Assembly (NCBI GenBank): GCA_937996235.1
Contig: CALKVK010000006.1
Coordinates: 124,001 to 188,000 of the forward strand
Direction: 5' to 3'
From: an uncultured bacterium
Lineage (GTDB): Bacteria; Planctomycetota; JAJSAM01; JAJVHW01
Length of the DNA stretch: 64,000 nt
Shown here: piece after piece, positions 8,810-17,058 of the stretch
Layout of the letters: each line of letters opens with the position of its first letter
How positions within the stretch are numbered: the stretch's first letter is position 1
Notes under the pieces: generated by a model
The model's database searches: none
What the model saw: the letters and a program-made list of their open reading frames with translations, nothing else
Told to the model about the DNA's origin: nothing
Position numbers and translations under genes: made by a program

Positions 8810-10168
8810 ATGGCCCGTGCGCCGGCGCTCACAGCGACCCTCGAGACGGCCGGCACGCTCGCCGCGGGCCTCCTCTCGTTCGTGCCGTTCGTGCCGCGGC
8901 TCGCGCGTGCCGTCGTCACCGGGCGCGCGGACCGCGAGCGCATGCTCGCGGTCCTCCGCGACGCGCCCGCCGAGGCGCCCGAGGAGCCGCCGCCCGTCCC
9001 GCAGGACGGCCCGGCGCCGCGCGTGCTGCTCGTGGCGGGCGAGCCGTCGGGCGACCTGCACGGCGCCGACCTCGCCGCCGCGCTCCGCGCGGAGCGGCCC
9101 GACGTGCGGCTCGAGGGACTCGGCGGACCGCGCATGGCCGCGGCGGGCGTCGAACTGCTCGAGGACCTCGTCTCGGAACCCGTGATGGGCGTCCTGCCGG
9201 TGCTGCGGCGACTGCCGTACTTCGCGCGCCTCTACCGCTCGCTGCTCCTGCGCCTCGCCGTCGATCCGCCCGACGTCGTCGTGGGCGTGGACTACCCCGG
9301 ACTGAACCTGCGGCTCGCGCGCGCGGCGCGGCGGCGCGGCGTCCCGTTCGTCGAGTACATCGCGCCGCAGGTCTGGGCGTGGGCGCCGTGGCGCGCGAGG
9401 AGCCTCGCGCGCGACGTCGCGCACGTCCTGACGATCCTGCCGTTCGAGGAGCCGCTGCTGCGCGCCGCCGGCGCGCGCGCGTCGTACGTCGGCCACCCGC
9501 TGTTCGAGCACCTCGCGCGGCGCCCGCCGGACGCCGCGTTCCGCGCTTCGCTGCGCTCGACGGTGCCCCCCGGCGGCGCGCTCGTGGCGCTGCTACCCGG
9601 CAGCCGGCGCGCGGAGGTCGAGGCGAACCTGCCGCTGCAGCTCGCGGTCGCGTCGATGGTCGCGGCGCACTCGCCCGCGACGCGCTTCGTCGTCCCGCTC
9701 GCGTCCGAGCGCCTGCGTCCGCTGGTGAAGGAGGCGCTGCGCGAGGGCCCGGGCGGCGTGGCCGTCGCGGCGCCCGCGTCGTCGGACGACGCGATGGCCG
9801 AGGCCGACGCGGCGCTCACCGTCTCGGGCACGGCGACGCTGCACCTCGTCGCGCACGGCACGCCGAGCGTCGTGCTCTACCGCGTCTCGCCCGCGGGGCG
9901 CCTGCTCGCGTCGCTCCTGCTGGTCTCGCCGTTCATCGCGCTGCCGAACCTGCTCGCCGCGCGCGAGGTGCTCCCGGAGTTCCTCGCGACGGCGGACGAC
10001 GTCCCGCGCATCGCCAACGCGCTGCTCGGCGTGATGCCCGGAGGCCCGTCGCACGAACCCACACGCGCCGCGCTCGCGGAGATGCGCGCGCGCCTGCACG
10101 TCGGCGGCGCGCCGGAGCGCGCGGCGCGCTGGGCGCTCGCTGCCGCTCGCCGCCTGCCGCGCGGCTGA
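8810..10168 (+). CDS. lpxB: Lipid-A-disaccharide synthase
   Basis: A 452-residue inner-membrane-associated glycosyltransferase (GT19) that joins UDP-diacylglucosamine and lipid X to give the lipid A disaccharide. Family motifs are plain: VAGEPSGDLHGADL near residue 65, GLGGPRM, PDVVVGVDYPGLNLRLAR, EYIAPQVWAWAPWR, and LLPGSRRAEVE. About 60 residues precede the usual start of the family. They include a hydrophobic stretch (LAAGLLSFVPFVPRLA) that could be an extra membrane contact, or part of it could be untranslated. The gene shows that the organism makes LPS or lipid A. No other lpx gene is adjacent. It ends 15 bases before the convergent rbfA. Confidence 0.9.
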   Translation: MARAPALTATLETAGTLAAGLLSFVPFVPRLARAVVTGRADRERMLAVLRDAPAEAPEEPPPVPQDGPAPRVLLVAGEPSGDLHGADLAAALRAERPDVRLEGLGGPRMAAAGVELLEDLVSEPVMGVLPVLRRLPYFARLYRSLLLRLAVDPPDVVVGVDYPGLNLRLARAARRRGVPFVEYIAPQVWAWAPWRARSLARDVAHVLTILPFEEPLLRAAGARASYVGHPLFEHLARRPPDAAFRASLRSTVPPGGALVALLPGSRRAEVEANLPLQLAVASMVAAHSPATRFVVPLASERLRPLVKEALREGPGGVAVAAPASSDDAMAEADAALTVSGTATLHLVAHGTPSVVLYRVSPAGRLLASLLLVSPFIALPNLLAAREVLPEFLATADDVPRIANALLGVMPGGPSHEPTRAALAEMRARLHVGGAPERAARWALAAARRLPRG

Positions 10169-10183
10169 GCGGGACTCGGCGCG

Positions 10184-10600
10184 CTACTCCTCCTCGTCGC
10201 GCGCCGCGGCGTCCGCCGCGTCCTCGTCGTCGGGCGCGCCCGCGCGCTCCCCGCGCTCGCGGCGCAGGTCGTCGAGGATCTTCGAGACGCGGATCGCGCC
10301 TGCGATCGACTCGTCGAAGCGGAACTGCACACGCGGCGAGCGGCGGGTGCGGAACACCGCCGCGATCGCCGACTGCACCTGCGCCGCCGCGTCGTCGAGG
10401 GCGTGCGCGACCTTCGAGCGGTGCGCGTCGTCGCCCAGCGCCGACCAGAAGATCGTCGCGTGCGAGAGGTCCGACGCGAGCTTCACGCGCGTCAGGGTGA
10501 CGAGCGAGAGGCGCGGGTCCGCGAGTTCGAACAGCACCAGCGTGCTCGCGCGCTGCAGCGCGAGCTTCTCGAGGCGCTTGATGCGGATGTCGCCGCTCAT
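10184..10600 (-). CDS. rbfA: Ribosome-binding factor A
   Basis: A 138-residue small-subunit maturation factor with a KH-like fold that acts on the 5' end of 16S rRNA. The start IRIKRLEKLALQRASTLVLFEL, the central LTRVKLASDLSHATIFWS, and the PRVQFRFDESI segment are typical. The last 30 residues are a poorly conserved acidic tail (EDAADAAARDEEE). It is the last gene of nusA-infB-ylxP-rbfA, 19 bases after the DUF503 gene. Confidence 0.92.
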   Translation of the reverse strand: MSGDIRIKRLEKLALQRASTLVLFELADPRLSLVTLTRVKLASDLSHATIFWSALGDDAHRSKVAHALDDAAAQVQSAIAAVFRTRRSPRVQFRFDESIAGAIRVSKILDDLRRERGERAGAPDDEDAADAAARDEEE

Positions 10601-10619
10601 GTGCGCGTGCTCCCGGTGT

Positions 10620-10901
10620 TCAGAAGACCTCGATCTGCGCGTCCTCGACGACCGCGTCGCTCTCGCGCTCGAGCGCGTTCAGGACGCGCTGCAGGTGCGA
10701 CTCCGCCCGCCGCCTCTCGTTCGCGACGCAGGCGAAGGCGACGCCCGCGCGGTTCCACGTGTCCTGGTCGGCGACCTCGGCGGCGGCGACCTCGAAGTCG
10801 CGTCGCACCCGCGCGAGCAGCGACTTCAGGACGCGCCGCTTGTCCTTCAGCGAGAAGGAGCCCGGGATCGCGAGATCGACCTGCAGGACGCCGACGAACA
10901 C
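10620..10901 (-). CDS. DUF503 family protein (YlxP-like)
   Basis: A 93-residue protein of the DUF503/YlxP family, which is regularly found between infB and rbfA. It begins MFVGVLQVDLAIPGSFSLKD and contains the conserved KRRVLKSLLARVRRDF helix; the length is normal. YlxP has been tied to ribosome assembly or RNA binding, but no reaction is established. Its position 28 bases after infB and 19 before rbfA agrees with such a role. Confidence 0.9.
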   Translation of the reverse strand: MFVGVLQVDLAIPGSFSLKDKRRVLKSLLARVRRDFEVAAAEVADQDTWNRAGVAFACVANERRRAESHLQRVLNALERESDAVVEDAQIEVF

Positions 10902-10929
10902 CGGTCAGGCCCGCCCGCGCCGTGCGAGC

Positions 10930-13383
10930 TCACTCCGAGCCGTCGAACTTCCGCTTCACCTGACGCAGCGCATAGAACTCGATGACGTCGCCTTCCTTGA
11001 TGTCCTGGTAGGCGGAGACGCGCAGGCCGCAGTCGAAGCCCTCGCGGACCTCCTTGACGTCGTCCTTGAGGCGCCGCATCGAGTCCACCTGCACCGGGCG
11101 CTCGGTGCCGTACACGAGGCGCCCGTCGCGGTAGATGCGGATGAAGTCGTCGCGGCGGATGAAGCCGTCGATGACGTGGCAGCCGGCCAGGTTGCCGAGG
11201 CGGCTCGACGCGAAGATCGCGCGGATCTCGGCGTGGCCGGTGATCTCCTCGCGCTGCTCCGGGGCGAGCATGCGCTCCATCGCGGCGCGCAGGTCGTCCA
11301 TGACCTCGTAGATCACCGTGTAGTGGCGGATCTCGACGCCGCGGCGCTCGGCCTCCTTCTTGGCGGCCGGCTCGCTCAGGACGTGGAAGCCGATGATCAC
11401 CGCGTTCGAGGCGATCGCGTTGTCCACGTCGCTCTTCGTGACGGCGCCGAGGCCCGCGTAGAGCAGGTCGAGCCGCACCTCGTTGTGCTCGAGCTTCTCG
11501 ATCTCCGCCCGCAGCGGCTCGAGCGAGCCGCGCACGTCGGCCTTGAGGATGATGCGGAGCGTCTTGACGCCCTCCTCGTCGCCGTCGCCGAAGAGCGTCG
11601 CGAGCGTGACCTGCGGACGGTCGCGCACCGCCGACTCGCGCTGCTGCTGCTCGCGCTCCGAGACCACCTTCTTCGCCAGGTCCATGTCCTTCACGACGAA
11701 GAAGGGGTCGCCCGCGTCGGGGGCCTCGTCGAGTCCGAACACCTCGACCGGCGTCGACGGCGGCGCCTCCTTGACCGTCTGGCCCAGGTGGTCCTGCATC
11801 CGGCGCACGCGCCCGATGCCCATGCCCGCGATGAGCGCGTCGCCGCGGCGCAGCGTGCCCTCCTCGACGAGCAGCGTGCAGATCACGCCGCGGTGGGGGT
11901 CCTTGCGCGCCTCGATCACGCGGCCGCGGGCGTTGACGCCCGGGTGCGCCGACAGCTCCTCGACCTCGGCTGTCAGCGCGAGCATCTCGAGCAGGTTCTC
12001 GACGCCCGTGCCCTGGAGCGCGCTGACCTCGCACACGACGGTCTCGCCGCCCCACTCCTCGGGCGTGAGCCCGTGGGCCGAGAGCTGCTGCTTGACCTTC
12101 GTGATGTTGGCGTTCGGCCTGTCGATCTTGTTGATCGCGACGACGATCGGGACCTTCGCGAGCTTCGCGTGGTTGATCGCCTCCTCGGTCTGCGGCATGA
12201 CGCCGTCGTCGGCCGCGACCACGAGCACCACGATGTCCGCGACCTGCGCGCCGCGCGCGCGCATCGCCGTGAACGCGGCGTGGCCGGGCGTGTCGAGGAA
12301 CGTGATCTTCTGCCCGGCGGCCGTCTCGACCTGGAAGGCACCGATGTGCTGCGTGATGCCGCCGTGCTCGCTCGCCACGACGTTGGTGTGGCGGATCTTG
12401 TCCAGCAGCGACGTCTTGCCGTGGTCCACGTGGCCGAGGATCGTGACGACGGGGGGACGGCCCTCGCCCTCGCCCTCCACCTCGACGTGCGCCTCGATCA
12501 GCGTCTCCTCGAGCTTCGTCTCGGCGGCCTTCTCCGTCGTGATCGTGACGTCGCGCTCGAACTCCTCCGCGAGCAGCAGCACCTGCTCCTCCTCGAGGAC
12601 CGAGTTCATGTTCAGCGAGAAGTCGCTCGTGGCGCGGATCAGCGTGCCGATGAGCTCCTGCGCGCGGACGCCCAGCGTCTGCGAGAGCTCCTTCAGCGAG
12701 ATCGGGACCGTCACGGAGAGCTGCTGCGACGCCTGCAGCGAGACCTTCGGGCCCGCGCGCTTCCTGCGCGTGAGCGTGCGCACCGAGCGCTTCGCGCGCT
12801 CGCGGCGCTGCCGGCGCGAGAGGCCCGCGTCGACGGTGCTCGGGGGCGGGGTCGCCGGGTCCTCGAGGGCGTTCAGGTCGACCATGCGCAGCACGCCCGA
12901 GTCGGGCACGAGGCCCTCGGGCGGCAGCGGCGGACCGATGAAGTCCTCCTCGACCTCGAGGGCCATCTCGGTGCCCTCGATCTCGGCCTCGCGGGCGAGC
13001 GCCTCCGCGAGCTCGTCGCGGTTGCGGGCGGTGCGCGCCGCCTCCTTGCCCTTCTTCTTCTTCACGAGGGCGGCGGGGACGGGCTGCTGCGCCGGGGCTG
13101 CGCCCGGACGCGCCTTGGCGTCCCACGCAGTGTCCTCCTCGAGCTCGACCTCGCCGACGACCTCCGCGACGCGCTGCGCGCTCACGGACGCGGTCGAGGC
13201 GTGCACGGGCCGCACCGCAGGCGCGCCGCGTTCCTGGCGTTCGATCGCCTCGCGCAGCATCAGCTCCTGGTCGGAGGCGAGCGTCGCCATGTGGCTCGGC
13301 ACGTCGAAGCCGAGCTCACGCAAGAGCTGGAGCATGCTCCGGTGGGGGCGATCCAGCTCCCGGGCGATCTGATACACGCGCAA
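10930..13383 (-). CDS. infB: Translation initiation factor IF-2
   Basis: An 817-residue GTPase that places initiator tRNA on the 30S subunit. It has an IF2_N helical motif at the start (MRVYQIARELDRPHRSMLQL), a moderately short charged linker, a second N-terminal helical module (about 220-290), and the G domain from about residue 312: G1 GHVDHGKT, G3 DTPGHAAF, G4 NKID. The beta-barrel, IF-2 and C-terminal domains end DVIEFYALRQVKRKF. The linker is shorter than in Myxobacteria. It lies 31 bases after nusA, without the ylxR and L7Ae-like genes often found between them. Confidence 0.95.
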   Translation of the reverse strand: MRVYQIARELDRPHRSMLQLLRELGFDVPSHMATLASDQELMLREAIERQERGAPAVRPVHASTASVSAQRVAEVVGEVELEEDTAWDAKARPGAAPAQQPVPAALVKKKKGKEAARTARNRDELAEALAREAEIEGTEMALEVEEDFIGPPLPPEGLVPDSGVLRMVDLNALEDPATPPPSTVDAGLSRRQRRERAKRSVRTLTRRKRAGPKVSLQASQQLSVTVPISLKELSQTLGVRAQELIGTLIRATSDFSLNMNSVLEEEQVLLLAEEFERDVTITTEKAAETKLEETLIEAHVEVEGEGEGRPPVVTILGHVDHGKTSLLDKIRHTNVVASEHGGITQHIGAFQVETAAGQKITFLDTPGHAAFTAMRARGAQVADIVVLVVAADDGVMPQTEEAINHAKLAKVPIVVAINKIDRPNANITKVKQQLSAHGLTPEEWGGETVVCEVSALQGTGVENLLEMLALTAEVEELSAHPGVNARGRVIEARKDPHRGVICTLLVEEGTLRRGDALIAGMGIGRVRRMQDHLGQTVKEAPPSTPVEVFGLDEAPDAGDPFFVVKDMDLAKKVVSEREQQQRESAVRDRPQVTLATLFGDGDEEGVKTLRIILKADVRGSLEPLRAEIEKLEHNEVRLDLLYAGLGAVTKSDVDNAIASNAVIIGFHVLSEPAAKKEAERRGVEIRHYTVIYEVMDDLRAAMERMLAPEQREEITGHAEIRAIFASSRLGNLAGCHVIDGFIRRDDFIRIYRDGRLVYGTERPVQVDSMRRLKDDVKEVREGFDCGLRVSAYQDIKEGDVIEFYALRQVKRKFDGSE

Positions 13384-13414
13384 GTTCGAGTGCTCCCTTC
13401 GAGCCGCCGCCGCC

Positions 13415-14617
13415 TCAGGCGGTCACGGCCCCTCCCGCCGCATCCGCGGCGTCGTCCGCGACCGCCGGTTCGTTCGCGCCGACGTCCGCGCCGTCCGCTG
13501 CCTCGGCCGAGGCTTCGGCCGGTGTGTCGGCCGGTGCGTCGGCGGCTGCCGCCTCCGGGGCGCCGTCGCCGGCAGCACCCTCGGGCGTCTCCTCGCCGAC
13601 GTACGCAGCGCCCGCGTCGGCGCCTTCGACCGCCGCCGCCGCCGCCCCCGCGTTCTCCTCGTCGAAGAGCCCGCGGTCGCGCGCCTCGGCCTCGGAGAGG
13701 ATGTCGATGTCCCAGCCCGCGAGCTTCGACGCGAGGCGCACGTTCGCGCCCTTCTTGCCGATCGCCAGCGAGAGCTGGTCCTCGTCGACCACGACGAGCG
13801 CCTTCTTCACGTCCTCGTACAGCGTGATCGAGTTGATCTGCGCGGGCTTGAGGGCGTTGACGATCTGCACCTCCGGGGAGTCGCTCCACCGGATGATGTC
13901 GATCTTCTCGCCGTTCAGCTCCTCGATGATGTTGCGGATGCGCGTGCCGCGCACGCCGACGCAGGCGCCGATCGGGTCCACCTTCGGGTCGAGGCTCGTG
14001 CAGGCGACCTTCGTCTTGTAGCCCGCCTCGCGGACCAGGGCGACGATGTCGACGACGCCGTCGGCGATCTCCGGGATCTCGCGCTCGAAGAGGCGCCGGA
14101 TCATGTCGGGGTGCGAGCGCGAGAGGATGATCTTCACGCGGTTGCCGATCTTCTTCACGTCCACGACGTAGCAGAGGATGCGGTCGCCGACGCGGTACGT
14201 CTCGCCGCGCACCTGCTCGTGCTTCGGGAGGTAGCCCTCGGTGCGTCCGAGGTTGACGATCACGGCGGTGCCGTCGAGGCGGTAGATCGTGCCCGTCACG
14301 AGCGCGCGCTGGAAGCGGTCGTACTCGCCGAAGATCACCTCGCGCTCGGCCTCGCGGACGATCTGTCCGAAGACCTGCTTCGCCGTCTGCGCGGCGATGC
14401 GCCCGAGGTCGACCATCTCGAGGTCCCCGTCGGGACCGATGATGCGCGTGCGCCCCGAGTCGCGGTCGATCGTGACCGCGATGCGGGCGGACTCGCCGAG
14501 CTTCTTGCGCGCGGCGGTCAGGAGAGCGTGCTCGAGAGCCTGGAAGATCGCTTCCTTCTCGATGTTGCGCTCTCGGTGGATCGCGTCCACCAGGCGAAGG
14601 AGCTCCGCGTCCTGCAC
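13415..14617 (-). CDS. nusA: Transcription termination/antitermination factor NusA
   Basis: A 400-residue RNA-polymerase-binding factor. The GTG at 14617 starts the conserved VDAIHRERNIEKEAIFQALE, and GGAGG lies 7 bases upstream; the longer frame has no conserved sequence. Domains: polymerase-binding N-terminal domain (1-125), S1 (about 130-200), and KH1/KH2 (about 210-345; DPIGACVGVRGTRIRNI and LAIGKKGANVRLASKLAGWDI are the GxxG loops). Instead of the acidic repeats of E. coli NusA it ends in an Ala/Asp/Glu-rich tail of about 70 residues with no fold visible. It heads the operon; rimP, usually first, is missing here. Confidence 0.94.
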   Translation of the reverse strand: MQDAELLRLVDAIHRERNIEKEAIFQALEHALLTAARKKLGESARIAVTIDRDSGRTRIIGPDGDLEMVDLGRIAAQTAKQVFGQIVREAEREVIFGEYDRFQRALVTGTIYRLDGTAVIVNLGRTEGYLPKHEQVRGETYRVGDRILCYVVDVKKIGNRVKIILSRSHPDMIRRLFEREIPEIADGVVDIVALVREAGYKTKVACTSLDPKVDPIGACVGVRGTRIRNIIEELNGEKIDIIRWSDSPEVQIVNALKPAQINSITLYEDVKKALVVVDEDQLSLAIGKKGANVRLASKLAGWDIDILSEAEARDRGLFDEENAGAAAAAVEGADAGAAYVGEETPEGAAGDGAPEAAAADAPADTPAEASAEAADGADVGANEPAVADDAADAAGGAVTA

Positions 14618-15160
14618 GCCCGACCTCCGACCGCGAAAAAAGCGGCAGGGTAGCCCCCGCCGCGCCCAGGTGACAGTGGCTCCGGGAGGAGCCGAACTGC
14701 TGTTCTTAGCCCTCCCCCGGGCCCGACACAAGGAAACCCCCGAGGCACCCGGGCCGGGTCGGGGCCCCGCCGCTCGCGGGGCGTGCGACGCGCGTCACGT
14801 GCCCGAGGTGCCCGTCACGGGCCCGTGACGCGCCGGCCGGAGCCCGGGCGGCGCGCGCCCGAGGCGCGACGGCGCAGCGCGCGCTCCCGCCTCCGCGGGC
14901 CGCGGCGGCTCGTCACGCGCTGCGCCGCTCCGCGGTCGCCCGCGCAGGCCCGTTTGCCCCGACGACCTAACGTGCGCTTCGGCAATGCCTTGTGCGCGGA
15001 GCGCGGCGCACCTCGGCCGGCGCGGCGGGCCCGCGGTGCGCGGGGGAGACGCCGCCGCGCGGCGCGCGACGCGGCGCGCGGCCGCCGCATCCGGCGAGCG
15101 CCGGCGCCGGCGCAGGCATGGCGATTGCGCGGATCTGCGGCGCAGGAGGGAGCGTCCTCG
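14618..15160. other. Divergent nusA / TPR-gene intergenic region
   Basis: 543 bases without a convincing gene. It holds the nusA leader, including a 6-bp stem with GGGA loop at 14678-14693, the nusA promoter candidate near 14703-14731, and GC-rich palindromic sequence. It also holds the leader of the TPR gene, with a weak TAACGT box near 14970. All frames here translate to Arg/Pro-rich low-complexity sequence. I see no riboswitch or small RNA that I can name. Confidence 0.5.
14703..14731 (-). promoter_or_regulatory. Promoter candidate for the nusA operon
   Basis: On the minus strand TTGTGT (14726-14731) and TAAGAA (14703-14708) are separated by 17 bases, a standard sigma-70 spacing. This would give a leader of roughly 80 bases before the GTG of nusA. 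Confidence 0.45.
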
Positions 15161-16972
15161 ATGTCCATGCCGCTCGGTCCGAGAGTCGCGGTCGCCATCA
15201 CGATCCTGGCGGCGCTCGCCGCAGCCGCGGCGCGTGCCGACCGTCCGGCGGTGGGTCCCCCGAAGCCCGCCGTCGCTCCCCCGAGCACCTCTCCCGGCGG
15301 CGAGTCGGGCGATCCGGGCGCCGGCGGAGGCACGGAGGCGAAGGGCCAGACCGACAAGGAGAAGAACCGCAAGCGCGCCGCCGACGGACGGTTGCCCGAC
15401 GACGTGTTCGAGCCGCTCGTCGAGCGCGCGGCCGACCGCGCCTTCCTGCGGCACCTCGACGCACTGCGCCGTGCCGCGCTCGCCGGGCCGCGCGCGGTCG
15501 CCACCACGGGCGCCGAGTCGGCGGCTCTCGATGCGCTCGCGCGCAGGGCCGCGAGCGACGGTCGCGAAGCCGCGGCGGCCGAGGCGGACGCGCTGCGCGG
15601 CACCCTCGCGGGCAGCGTGGCGCTCGAGATCGCCTACCAGGACGCCGCCGTCGCGGCGGGTCGCGGCGAGCGCCTCGCCCTCGAGTACCGCGCGTCCGCG
15701 CGCGGCGAGGACGCGAGCCCGGACGCGCTCTTCCTGCTCGCGCGCGCCTCGGACGCGCGCACGGCGCAGCCGCTGCTCGAGCGGGCCGTCGCGCGCGACC
15801 CCGAGCACGTCCGCGCACGCCTGCTCCTCGGGAGCCTGCACTGCGACGCCGGCCGTCCGCAGGAGGCGGTCGCACACTTCGAGGCCGCGCGCGCGCTCGC
15901 GCCGGCGCTCCCCGCCGCATGGCTCGGGACGGCGTGGGCCGCGCACGCGGCGGGGGAGGCGGCAGAGGTGGAGTCCGCGCTGCGCCGCGCCTGCGAGTGC
16001 GCGAACGACACGCTCCCCGCCGCCGACCTCGCCGCGTTCCTCGTCCACGCCCGCCGCTACGACGCCGCGGCGCAGGTCCTCGCGGGCGCGGGCGGCCGGG
16101 GCGACGCGCTCGTCCTCTTGGCCACCGGGCATCTCGAGCGCGTGCTCTCCCGCGACACCGCGGAGCTCCGCGCGCGCGACGACCGCGACCGCCAGGCCGC
16201 CGCCGACGCACCGCCCGCCGACGCAGGAGCGCCGCCACCCGCGCCCCTGCCGGCTCCGCTCGAACGCGCCCAGACGGCGTTCGTCGGAGCGGCGCAGGCG
16301 GACGCCGGGCTCACGCTCGCCGATGCCCTCGCGGCCCACGTCGCCGTGCGCCGCGGCGCGCTCGAGGAGGCGCGGACGATCCTCGCCGCCGACGTGGCGA
16401 CGACCGGCACGGTGTTCGGTGCCCTCGTGGCCGCGGAACTGGAGCTCGAGTCCGGCGAACTGGCCGCTGCGACCCAGCGGCTCTCGCGCCTCGTGGACTC
16501 CGTCCCGGGCGAGATCGAGGTGCACCTGTTGTACGGCGTCGCGCTGGAGCGCTCGGGCGAGCTCCGCCCCGCCGAGCGGGCGTACCGCGAGGCCGAAGAC
16601 CTCGACGCGGACGACGTGCTCGTGCTGCGCGCGCTCGGCGCCGTGGAGGCGCGGCAGAAGCGCTGGCGCGAGGCGCTCGCCCTCTTCCAGCGCGTCGCGT
16701 CGCTGACCTCCGGCGAGCGCGACGCGCTCTTCGACCTGGCGCTCGTCCAGCGCGCGGCCGACCGCGCGAAGGACGCCGCCGCGACGCTCGAGACGCTCGT
16801 CGCGACCGACCCCGCGGACGCCGCGTCGTGGCGGCTGCTCGGGCGCGTCTGCCACAGGGACCTGCGCCGCGCGAAGTCGCGGGCGATCGAGGCCTACCGC
16901 GCGTGCCTGCTCCACGGCGGCGACGACCCGGAGGTCTCCGCCTGGCTCGGCGAGCTGACCGCCACGAAGTGA
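15161..16972 (+). CDS. Exported TPR-repeat protein
   Basis: A 603-residue protein with an N-terminal signal peptide or anchor (about residues 1-25, ending AAAARA). A Pro/Gly-rich linker and a helical domain follow, then tetratricopeptide repeats at about 210-310 (HVRARLLLGSLHCDAGRPQEA) and 390-590 (VLRALGAVEARQKRWREALALF). TPRs are protein-binding scaffolds, and the partner is unknown. The ATG at 15161 has GGAGGG about 10 bases upstream; a second ATG two codons later is possible. No motif for an enzyme is visible. Confidence 0.8.
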   Translation: MSMPLGPRVAVAITILAALAAAAARADRPAVGPPKPAVAPPSTSPGGESGDPGAGGGTEAKGQTDKEKNRKRAADGRLPDDVFEPLVERAADRAFLRHLDALRRAALAGPRAVATTGAESAALDALARRAASDGREAAAAEADALRGTLAGSVALEIAYQDAAVAAGRGERLALEYRASARGEDASPDALFLLARASDARTAQPLLERAVARDPEHVRARLLLGSLHCDAGRPQEAVAHFEAARALAPALPAAWLGTAWAAHAAGEAAEVESALRRACECANDTLPAADLAAFLVHARRYDAAAQVLAGAGGRGDALVLLATGHLERVLSRDTAELRARDDRDRQAAADAPPADAGAPPPAPLPAPLERAQTAFVGAAQADAGLTLADALAAHVAVRRGALEEARTILAADVATTGTVFGALVAAELELESGELAAATQRLSRLVDSVPGEIEVHLLYGVALERSGELRPAERAYREAEDLDADDVLVLRALGAVEARQKRWREALALFQRVASLTSGERDALFDLALVQRAADRAKDAAATLETLVATDPADAASWRLLGRVCHRDLRRAKSRAIEAYRACLLHGGDDPEVSAWLGELTATK

Positions 16973-17045
16973 GCGGACCGCGTCGCACGCGGCGGCACGA
17001 CGCGCGGGGCTGAGGAGGAATCGTCCGCGCGCGCCCGGGCCGCAG

Positions 17046-17051
17046 TAGCGT
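17046..17051 (+). promoter_or_regulatory. -10-like box of the HPS/RraA gene
   Basis: TAGCGT ends 7 bases before the ATG at 17059. This argues for the ATG rather than the in-frame GTG at 17050, which lies inside the box. No ribosome-binding site is near either codon. Confidence 0.4.
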
Positions 17052-17058
17052 GGGACGC

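Noticed and set aside
6577..9135. Reading EF-P as the C-terminus of a 1043-residue protein
   Set aside because: The extension is antisense low-complexity sequence. A GTG with GAGGAGG starts exactly at the EF-P N-terminus.
10759..13827. A plus-strand open frame of about 1020 codons opposite infB
   Set aside because: Wrong-frame composition (Asp/Arg/His/Leu-rich) directly over well-conserved infB motifs.
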